The notes under the pieces are model-generated. The model was not told where the DNA came from and did not search any database. It saw only the letters and a list, made by a program, of their open reading frames with translations. Below, one piece after another: positions 54,423 to 64,000 of a stretch of DNA of 64,000 bases; position 1 is the stretch's first letter, and each line of letters begins with the position of its first letter. Location: NCBI RefSeq assembly GCF_020882245.1, contig NC_083598.1:67245858-67309857 (forward strand), in the 5' to 3' direction. A program made the position numbers and the translations under genes. This DNA comes from Rhopalosiphum padi. Taxonomy: Eukaryota > Arthropoda > Insecta > Hemiptera > Aphididae.

Positions 54423-55737
54423 ATGAATACTTTAAGAATCATAACAGCCTTAGTGCTGACTTGCTTTGCTAAGGTAAGAAATAATGACAATATAAAATAT
54501 CAAACCGACGAATTAAATACATTTTTTTTATTAAAAGGCACAAGCAACACCTTGTGATGGATTTCCATCACCTTATTATGGACTAGGCCTATCTGGTTAT
54601 CCACCAGCATTACCACTCCCTTGCCCGCCACCACCACCGCCACCATGCCCACTCCCACTCTCTCTTCCATTCTTACCACCACCACCACCCCCATGTTTAC
54701 CACTACCACCATTACCACTCCCTCTTCCTTGCTTACCACCCCCACCCCCACCATGCTTCCTTCCACCGCCGTGTTTACCATTACCACCATTACCACTCCC
54801 TCTTCCTTGCTTACCACCCCCACCACCACCATGCTTCCTTCCACCACCGTGTTTACCACTACCACCATTACCACTCCCTCTTCCTTGCTTACCACCACCA
54901 CCACCCCCCTGTCTTCCAGCGCCATGTCTTCCAGCTCCAGCTTTACCACCCCCATGTCTTCCTGCCCCAGTTCTACCACCCCCATGTCTTCCTGCCCCAG
55001 TTCTACCCCCTCCATGTCTTCCTGCCCCAGTTCTACCACCACCATGTCTTCCAGCCCCACCTTTGCCACCATGCATACCATCACCGCCCATTAGTCCAGC
55101 GGCTCTAGCCGCTTTATTAGCTACTCTTAAAGCAGCGGCACCTATTTCACCCCTTGCCACACTCCCTGTTCCACCACCTGCCCTACCAGCTTGTGGACCC
55201 GCTCCGACAGTAGCTACAACCCTGACGGTCCCCGCACCTGCACCTCAGGTCATAGCTCCAGGACCAGCACCAGGTCCATTGATAGTCCAATTGCCGTCAG
55301 TAGCCGGAAAGGTAGCGCCAATCGTCGTTCCCGCCGGTCTAGCCGCTAACTTAATTGTCAAACTGGCTCAATCTCCAGCTCCCGCACCCATCATACTTCC
55401 AGGAGCGGCACCCGGCCCTATCGTCATCAACGACGGAAACGTAATCAAGGAACAGTCCGTCACGTATGCTCCAGCTCCCGATCCAAACAAAATATTCTTC
55501 GCGTTACCACCGCCATTACCGACTCCGCCTGTCGTGTTGCCACCCGCGCCATTGCCAAAGGTGTTCTTCAATCCCGGTCTATATGTCCAAAAACCTGATA
55601 TCGTTTACCAAACTCCAGCCGGTATACCTCAATTGTTTTTGATTCCGTCGCCGTGCCCATGTCCAGCACCGTGCTACCCACCACCCGGTCCATGCAACTT
55701 ACCTCCAGTCCTTGCTAAGGTTCCTGGCGTTTGTTAA
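54423..55737 (+). CDS. Secreted Pro/Leu/Cys-rich repeat protein C with long Ala/Pro C-terminal domain (416 aa)
   Basis: Exon 1 at 54,423-54,473 (signal peptide MNTLRIITALVLTCFAK, same length and phase as the two paralogues), 64-nt intron, exon 2 at 54,538-55,737. The mature protein starts AQATPCDGFPSPYYG. It then has three roughly 26-residue units of CLPPPPPPCFLPPPCLPLPP type, followed by about four 10-residue CLPAPVLPPP units (about 54,915-55,060). The last 225 residues differ from the paralogues. They are Ala/Pro/Val-rich with APAP, PGPAPGP and VIAPGPAPGP words, a more ordinary segment around VINDGNVIKEQSVTY, and a Cys-rich end (SPCPCPAPCYPPPGPC ... VPGVC). The Gly/His/Lys-rich frames on the opposite strand are shadows. 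AATAAA lies at 56,196-56,201. A structural extracellular protein is inferred; no enzymatic motif is present. Confidence 0.87.
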
Positions 55738-56201
55738 ATCATTTCGTCAACATAACATTTTGAAAATTGTCTTACTGGGTTCCTTCAACCTACTACTACA
55801 AATTTGAATTAATCCCATGGTGTTGCTAACTTTTTGTATTATTATTTTAACACACACTATTTACCATAATATTATTACAAGTGTGCGCAATTATTTTATT
55901 ATAGATGCCTACTACAACATTTAAGTTTCGTATAAGTGTATTACACTATTTCAGTTTTATTTTATTTTTTCATTTGATATCTATACATTTTTTACATGTT
56001 ATAATGGGTTCATGTTTTATTATTTGATTTAGCTAACACAATTCATTTATTTTTATATTATTACTGAGATTAAGCTTTGATCTATACATTTATGAAGTCG
56101 TAATAATTTAATATTGTATATAAGCATTGTTGCTTTGGTAATAATGAAGTAACCGCCACTTTTTTAAGGTAAACACCTGTTTTACAATACATCAAAATAA
56201 A

Positions 56202-57527
56202 AATAGTTGAAATGTTGCATTAAATGGATGGTGAACACATTCGTTTTTTAATAAATTCATAAACATTAGTTAGTTTTTCATATTTACAATGGGGACAAAA
56301 ATGTTATGTTTTACGAATGTTAAATTACACGTAAATGTTTAGCTTGTTTACTTCTGAGTATTATTCCGGTTTAATCGGTGCATGTTTATCATTTGATACA
56401 ATTTTACTTTGGCTTAAAGTTATGATAATGCTGTAACTTATAAACGGCTTGTATATATACATTTTTAATTTACATATCCATCTTTGGTCATCATTTAACA
56501 ATTCACATGGCACCTACAGACAGTAGTGGTTGCCCGTCTGAAGAGACTTATAAATTATATTTCCATATCAAAAATTATTATAGCTATAAATAAACAATAA
56601 TATATAAAACAGTTCATAGGAAAATTTTTATGAAATTAAGCACTATATCATATATAATTTTTTTTTATGTATCTACTAGTATATAATAATTATTAGATAC
56701 TGGTTATCTATGTATAGTGTACCGCTGACATTTGTCTCATTTTAATATAAAATACAACTGCGACGGTTAAAATTGCCAGTGTCCACTAACATAGCGTTAA
56801 TTTTAATTTTTATATTTATCTATATGAAATAAAACATAATTTTTTTTTTTTTTGGGAGAAAATAGAAACTTACCTCTTTGTTTGTGGTAGAAAAGGAACA
56901 GTGAAGGAAAATTGTATTTAATTTTTGAAGAACGAATAAGGTCCTACTCACACGATAGTTATGTTTTTACCACAGTCGACGGATCATTGCCGCCTGATAT
57001 TATTTAATTGGTAATTTGTAAAATCAAAACTATGATATATTACTACTGGGCTTGATGCAAGTTGCAATTGATCAGGCAGAATATGAAGCTGCGTGTTATA
57101 ACTTATGGACAATAAAATTGAAACTGCGTCCATTTAATTGTATACCGTTCCATCTTCACGGAACTCGAGTGTCAACCAAACCATCACATATTTGTACTTA
57201 ACTAACTTATCTCCCCTTAATATTTATCCACTAAACAACTAGAAAAATATTATTTATTTTGTATATTTAATCATTAACAATATATTAAGCGATTTCAATA
57301 AGAAAGCATAATATACGAGACGAAACATGATACATGAATGCCAAAAAAATACATAGATATTATTATGATACTTTTGAATAATAGAAGCTTTTATTTTCAA
57401 ATATTACAGTTACCTAGCAAAATTATATCGTTGAATCTAAATTTGTGTATTATATTATGTGTATATAGTTCCATAGAAGTCTAATATTTCCGTTGGATAA
57501 AAAATAATATTTAAAAATAAATATAAC
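56202..57527. other. Intergenic AT-rich DNA
   Basis: About 1.3 kb between the secreted cluster and the radial-spoke gene. No exon, RNA or mobile element recognised. Confidence 0.6.
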
Positions 57528-60500
57528 ATGAACAAAGGAAGTTATTCTGATGTCGAGGACGAACAAAATATTACACATGAATATATACCAGAAGATGAAT
57601 ATGGCGAAGAAACCGATTTCGCATACGATGCACTATCTGTAATAGGGGTAATATCCGTTTATAATTATTTGAGCCCGGATTTTAATGCCCTAAACAAATT
57701 ATGCCTTTACAACAACATTTTTCCATTAAAAAATGTTCAAAATGTTTTTATAAACACGCAACGACGCAAGTGATAGGAAAACGATATTTTAACATTTGAA
57801 ATTTCTAACACACTTATAAGGGGGTGGGAAGAGGTAAAACGCTTGTCTAAGATGTCCATGATAGTCTGTAAAACCCTAAATATGTTACAACTTACAGGGT
57901 AGTGTAATCCTAGCATATCTACCATTTATATTAATATATATAAGCCGCATAGTATTATAAGTCGCATGTCGTGGTTTTAGTCTTTGTAAGTGGATAACAA
58001 TGCACCTGCACATTGGTCATTCATTCTACATAGTATTGATTTATTATTATTTTTTTTTTATACGAGTTAATTGTATAATAATTTATCAAAACAACTTTTT
58101 TTTTACTTTTTAATTTATTCTTTGATTGAAATAAAGCATACATTTAATACTCAAATCAATATTTTAAGACAAATCATTGATCGAGAATTATGTATATTAT
58201 TGTGGACTCGGTTACGAACCACACGATAAGTATTTGTGATTTGTAATTGATACAAAATTACATTTTAAATTATCATATTTCTATAGGATAACTCATGAAT
58301 AGCTAATGGAAATTTTATATAAAATTCAGGATTTATGTTACAACCCAAATTTCTGGATAATAATTAGCAAATTGTCCAAGATTTCGGTATATATGAGAAC
58401 CTATTTTTTTTTTTTTAGTTTTTTAACGTAACACCGCAATAGTGAATAATTTATAGGAGTATTATTTGTACCTAGGTACTTAAAAAAGATGTAATCTGTA
58501 TCGCTAAAGTTAAAATTGAATTACCCTTTTTAAAAGTAAATTCTATTGTTAAATGATTTTAATTTTTAGGCAATTTATTCTGTAGTTAAATAGGTACCAT
58601 GTCCAATTATAGTACTTTAAAATTTATAAATAATCACAAAGTATGTGTAAAATACAATAATAGCCGAAAATGACATTATAAGTGAAAAGGTTATTTTAAT
58701 ACACTATGTGATTTTTTAGAACTATAAATCATTTAAACTTTAATTTGACTTGTGTGTATTTTTATGTTACATTTAAAGATATTTTAATATTATGATTTTT
58801 TGAATAATGTGATAATTTTTAGACAATAATTACAAATAATTTACTTGCATAATTTATATTTTTATAAAATTCAACTAAAATATTAATATAATTATTACTT
58901 ACACAAATACAGGATACCCAATTTAACAGTTTAATACCTAACAGCCTATCTAAAATAGACAATAGTTACTGCGCTATAATTATTGGAATAATTTTTTTTT
59001 ATTAATCTAATAACTATTTTCTATTAAAATAATTATACACGCGTGTTAATTATGAACTATGATATTTAACTAATATCATTATTGAAATATTTTTGTATTG
59101 TGTAACTCATAGAATTGTTTTATTTTTTTCAAAAGTGAACGTGGTTCCCAAATAATATTTTTTGAATAAAAAAATAATAATTTTATCAGATACATATGCT
59201 TTGAGTAAATTAATATGTTAATCGTTTTGTCGACAGAAAAGAAACACGTCCTTTGAGACAAGGCGTTCTCGATGTTATCGAATTCTCGTAACCCACTCTA
59301 TAAACCGTTTTTCTTGTACCACGTTATCAGTAGATTGTGTTTTAAACTCATTGCTACAACTTTTTTTACATTACTGACCTTATAAGCCACATTCTTCGCC
59401 GAGACGAATCGATTTTCCAATTCTCAATTCTGGTATTCCGTTTCGTTTTGCAGGCATATAAAGGCCAACGTAATAGCAACGATGAGCGACACGGATTCGG
59501 CAAAGCTATCTTACCGAATGGCGATGCCTATGTAGGGACATATAAAAATGGTCACAGGCACGGCCGCGGACAGTACAGATTTAAGAACGGTACTATTTAC
59601 CAGGGTTGTTACAGGGAAGGTCTGAGGCATGGAAAAGGAGTGATGCGTTATCCGGATAACAGTAAATATGAAGGTAACCCGTAATACTATAATAATCCGA
59701 ATATCCATTTACCTTGTAATTGGTATACAATAAAAAAAAAAAATTCTATATGATTATAATCTATATGTATCTAAAATGGAACGATAATTTTTTTTTTGTC
59801 ATGTACAACCATTGAAAAGGTTATTGGATAGATAACAAAAAAGACGGCACAGGTGTTTTCAAATTTAAAAATAATGACAAGTTTTCGGGATCGTGGAAGT
59901 CTGATATGAAACACGGATTGGGAACATATACATTTTGTAAAACCGGTGCCATCCTGAAGGGAATGTGGCTTAACGACAAAAAAGTCAAAAACTTTCAAGT
60001 TTTTTATCCGATTAGTGACGGTACCGGATTCATGTTTCATGGCACATGGGATGACAACGAGATGGTTAGTAATGGGTAAAAGCAAAATTTATTTCAGGTA
60101 GTAAAAACACTAAAAATCTCTGGTATATGCTCTACAAAATGTTGCTTAACAATATGTTCTATATTATAATAAAATATATATACTAGGAAATCAAAATGAT
60201 TATGTTCTAAAATATTAAATATTTATTAAAATGCATATTATATTATTATCATTATTAATTTTTAAATTTTTTTTTCAAATGTATGACCCAAATAATTATT
60301 ATTATAATTTACTAGTGGTGTATAATAAGTTAAAAATCGGAAAATATAGACTATAGTGGTTATAAGGACGTTATCATTCTAAAATAAAATACATTAAAGT
60401 CTGAATACTATTGTTTAAGGTTTATGGAAAAGGATATTTTGTGTTCGAACATTTGAAGTGCATGCAAAGTGGCACATACATCGAAAACCCATTTTACGAA

Positions 60501-61018
60501 AATGCAAAATCTGTTGAACTGCAAAACAAAACATGCAGTAAGCAATAATATTATACACGTCACTTACATGTCCGTTCAACGATTAACTATTGAATTTGTA
60601 ATTCGTACACACAATATTATGCCTATATATAATGGTTATATGGTTATACACCTATATATAATATTATCATATAATATAATATACTGTATTTATTCGTGTG
60701 CCTTGCAATGATTGCAATGAATTTTGTGTAGAGTCTTTGTGGTTTTCAAATGAAATACTACCGATCATCAGTGGTATGTTACCGTGTTTGCCAAAAACGC
60801 GATCCGTGGCCAGAGTGAGATCTTCGTGCGACATGAGTTTCCTGATTGCCGACAAAGTATCTGCGGTAGACGTCCCGTCACCAACGATGAGTCGCGTAGA
60901 AATGTACGAGCACGGAGATGACCTATGGGCCGAAATGGAAGATCTAGAAACCGAGTCGAAATTAAATCTACAAGAAGCCGATTCAAATTCGTCGAGTTAT
61001 CGCGAACAAGAAGAATGA
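57528..61018 (+). CDS. RSPH1: Radial spoke head protein 1 homologue (MORN repeats, 329 aa)
   Basis: Five exons: 57,528-57,647, 59,454-59,673, 59,820-60,064, 60,420-60,537 and 60,732-61,018. Phases chain correctly (0, 1, 0, 1) and total 329 codons plus stop, close to vertebrate RSPH1 (about 310). The N-terminus is acidic. Then come about six MORN repeats: YKGQRNSNDERHGFG, YVGTYKNGHRHGRGQY, YQGCYREGLRHGKGV, a GYWIDNKKDGTG unit split by an intron, FSGSWKSDMKHGLGTY, and a more diverged HGTWDDNEMVYGKGYF. The C-terminal exon has an LW..LP segment and an acidic, Ser-rich tail. In known systems RSPH1 sits in the radial spoke head of motile 9+2 axonemes; in an aphid that implies sperm. Donor 1 is ambiguous: GT at 57,639 is also in phase, but IG-x-Y spacing before the first MORN favours 57,647. 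A possible AATAAA lies at 61,382. Confidence 0.9.
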
Positions 61019-61387
61019 AACCATAACGACTACACAATGTATAATGTATAAGTACCTACAAATACGTTCTAGTCTGTCTCTATTGGTATCCGAGATCTAT
61101 AAATATAATTTAATGTATCTATATTACTGAATATAGTGAATACTGATAACTAAAAATATAAAAATTATTTTCTTACGATGTGATATTACATGATATATAT
61201 TTCGGCTGTCGAGGTAAACAAATATTACACCTATTATGTAGGAAGTAATTGAAAAAAGTTTTAGAAATTCGAGTTTGTGTCTGTTTGAGTGTAATACAAG
61301 TGTTTTCTTTAGATAAATTAATAAAATTAAATGCGAAAATCATCACCAACAACATTTTTTTTCTCACTTTAATTGCTATTAAATAAA

Positions 61388-62140
61388 ACACATAATAAAC
61401 TGAATAACAAAAATAAAAGACATTTAAATAATAAAGAAATTATGGTCTTTGAAATTTAGGTTTATACCTACGCGTTTTATGAAAATGGAATAATTTAAGA
61501 CTTTACGGAGAAAAATGTATTTCTTAATATTTCATTTTTTTTTGCAAACTTAGTTTTCAGGGAAATGTCATTAACTGTATTTTATTTACTTTCAATATTA
61601 TTGCTTTAAGTTGATTTCATGTATTTTTATAAAAAAAAATGTCCATTTTATAAATGATACGTTGTGTATACATAATAAAAATAAAAATATAAGAATAATT
61701 ATTTGATATTATATGAGTTAACAAGTGATAAAAATAATACAAGTTGTAATAAAATTGTTTTATACTAATTATCATCAATTAATTTTGATAAAATTAGCAG
61801 TAAATAGATTATTTATTACATAGATTTGAATATCATCTATAGTTATATAACTTAAAGTAACCGTAAAAATTAAACTGAACATTGATATTTCATTAATAAT
61901 TATAATATAATTTGATGAATTAAATTGTTTGTTGAATTATTGATCACGAGTTAAACATTAATTTCGAAAAAAAAACAATTATATAAAATTACGTTATTGT
62001 CCTGGATACACGATTGCCGTACACTATTAAAATAACTTATTTATTTGTATTTACAATGTAACGCTCATTTAAAGAAAATTTACTACAATAATATTTAAGT
62101 ACACGTTACACAATTTTATACTAAGTTAAAATCTTGAACT
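61388..62140. other. Intergenic AT-rich DNA
   Basis: Short spacer between the two axonemal-type genes, which lie in the same orientation. No feature recognised. Confidence 0.55.
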
Positions 62141-64000
62141 ATGAATGATTCGATTCGAAACGTACCAAAACACGCTGTACATACTGATCCTAAGTTTGTA
62201 CAAGCCATTAAATTAGGGAAGCCTTTGGATTATTCGTCAAAGGGTCTTAGGACGCTTAACAGTAAGAGTACATCATACGACTATCAATCGAATATTTCAT
62301 ATTATTGGTGTAATAACTCAGAAAATTGTGTTTTCAAATAATTGAAGTCAAAAATTTCACACAGTGTTCAATATCCATATCACAGACATTTATTTTTTAC
62401 GTCCATTCTTGTATATAATTCCATTCTCACACGTTAAAGGTAGGTAAATAAAATCCTACACAATAGTAACTTTTACTTTAAAAAATCGTTTGAAAACAAA
62501 AATTGTTTGAATAATCGCACTAATTTACGCCGATGATTTATCATACGATTTATTTAGTTATTATAATTATCTTAGAGCTAATAAACGAAACTCCGTTATC
62601 TGTAAGAGTCCACGGAGTGCCCGATCGAGGTATCAACAAGAGATTCATCTGTGGAGCAATTTGGTTAAATAATAACTATTTAACGAACTTACAAGGTTTG
62701 AACAAATCAATCGAAGAGTTGCTCGAGTTGCCGGCATATTTGACTTGGATTGACATTTCACATAATGAGTTTAAAAACATTGGTCAGGTACAATTAATTG
62801 CGAGATCACGTTAAAAATAATTGTATGATAAAATTTAAGGTCAGCACGAAAAAAAATTATGATTACTGTTCTTATTCAAACTGTAATCTCATTTTTATCG
62901 TTGACGTCTTGTAAAATGTATTTATTTTAATCTTTTATTTTTATGTATTTTAATCAACATGGCTACACATTTTTTGCTATAAGTACGTTGCATTATAATA
63001 TATCGAAATGTCCATTTTTGGTCGAGGATAACCAAAACTTAGAAAAATATTCGAGTTTTACGTTATGTTATAACAAAGTACACAAATTGTTTATACTTAA
63101 TGAACATAATATTTTTTTAGTGTCGTCGTGCGTATGGTAATCCTATAACGGTACACCTCCCTATATATATATATATTATCATGTACACTGTAAACTGGTC
63201 CATTTTATTGATCGAATAAAAAGTACAACAAATATTATGTATTTTGAGTTGAGTGACGTAATATAAAGAATAATTTTTCTGCCCAGACTTAAGATGAACA
63301 GGAACTATATATTTTTAATTTTTTATCTTAACCCGTTATTTTTTAAATAAATCAACCTCAAACATTCAAGCATTAATAATGCGATAGATTTTAAGAATGT
63401 TCTTCTAAAATAAAATAAACTGTATTAGATTCAATAAGTCATTCTATATTCACAAGTGTGACATTTTAGTTTTTACATTTCATATTTTTTCAACAAGACA
63501 TTTATTTTCATTCATATTATGCACTGATTTTCAAACACTTTTGATTCCGCAAAATAAGGTTGTACAATTTTTTTGTTATCTTGAACAATTGTCTCAACAT
63601 ATAATACATAATATATATGTTTATTCATGTTATTCGTACTATGATGAGTATCAATACTGAAATCTATAAAATATCTTCAATTTCTTTATAATAACGTATA
63701 TTATAGGTACCTATTATACTGCAGTTTATCTACATAAATAAAATATTATAACGGAAATCAATAAAAGCATTAAAAACAAAACTTTATCAATCTTACGATA
63801 AATACATTATAATTTATATTTAATAATGTTAGGATTTAACTGAAAAAGTTATTTTATATTGTTTATTTAAATATCACCAATGTTGACTTATTAAAGATTT
63901 GAGATAATGTATATGTATATAAGTATACCTACATAGCATTACTCACATTTTTTTTTACAATTATTTAATTTATTTTTCAGGAATTTTTTCAATTTCAATT
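62141..64000 (+). CDS. LRRC51: LRRC51-like leucine-rich repeat protein, 5' part (runs off the window)
   Basis: Exon 1 is 62,141-62,261 and exon 2 is 62,576-62,787 (phase 1 then phase 0). A third exon probably opens at 63,981 after a TTTTTCAG acceptor, giving EFFQFQ before the window ends. The N-terminal part has a GKPLDYSSKGLRTLN motif like the PLDYSFRS region of LRRC51. Exon 2 carries IWLNNNYLTNLQGLN ... LLELPAYLTWIDISHNEF, a close match in order and spacing to the LWLNNN ... LLEHP..LAWIDLSFN region of that family, which leads into the leucine-rich repeats. Intron 2 (62,788-63,980) is AT-rich; an open frame in it (62,943-63,140) is taken as chance. The cellular role of LRRC51 is poorly defined. 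The 3' half of the protein is missing from this window. Confidence 0.82.

Noticed and set aside
54500..55160. Gly/His/Lys-rich and Val/Glu-rich minus-strand frames resembling glycine-rich structural proteins
   Set aside because: Complement of the CCA-rich coding strand. The plus frame has the signal exon and continues through a long non-repetitive C-terminus.
62943..63140. 65-codon open frame inside LRRC51 intron 2
   Set aside because: No leucine-rich repeat pattern and not in register with a suitable acceptor; the exon opening at 63,981 fits the family better.

Overview
This window is animal nuclear DNA and almost certainly comes from an aphid (Hemiptera). The support is AT-rich intergenic DNA, small introns with standard GT..AG sites, and families of short-signal-peptide, low-complexity secreted proteins. 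The species call is inference. No bacterial, viral or organellar features were seen.

Layout. (1) About 1-27,650 holds no protein-coding gene I can support. It is AT-rich DNA dotted with CpG/GC-rich islands (near 0.3-0.7, 2.8-3.3, 4.5-5.0, 8.2-9.7, 13.6-14.9, 17.9-18.4, 23.4-23.8 and 25.0-25.6 kb), microsatellites, several foldback or terminal-inverted-repeat elements and a 108-bp tandem duplication. (2) About 27.7-55.8 kb is a cluster of six secreted, repeat-built proteins. Each starts with a short signal-peptide exon that ends in phase 0. Two (27.8-29.7 and 41.5-43.4 kb) share a 22-residue tandem repeat of the form LxxxPxLLxxIPxxxxxxFLxx. Three (31.4-32.6 plus, 51.3-52.2 minus, 54.4-55.7 plus) are Pro/Leu/Cys-rich paralogues with near-matching 17-codon first exons and a TATAAAA box. 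One (45.7-48.1 kb) is a Thr/Pro/Ser-rich mucin-like protein. (3) About 57.5-64 kb holds two conserved axonemal/ciliary-type genes: a five-exon RSPH1 (radial spoke head, MORN repeats) and the 5' part of an LRRC51-like leucine-rich-repeat gene that runs off the right edge.

How it fits together. The cluster looks like a lineage-specific battery of extracellular structural proteins (saliva/stylet sheath, cuticle or eggshell are candidates; the tissue cannot be read from the DNA). They would be co-expressed from TATA promoters and have diversified by internal repeat expansion, inverted gene duplication and addition of new repeat modules. The real reading frame of the 31.4-kb gene contains no start codon in its main exon, so single-exon ORF scanning misses it. 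Only the spliced signal-peptide exon and comparison with its paralogues reveal it. The last two genes belong to motile-cilium biology, which in aphids would mean sperm flagella.
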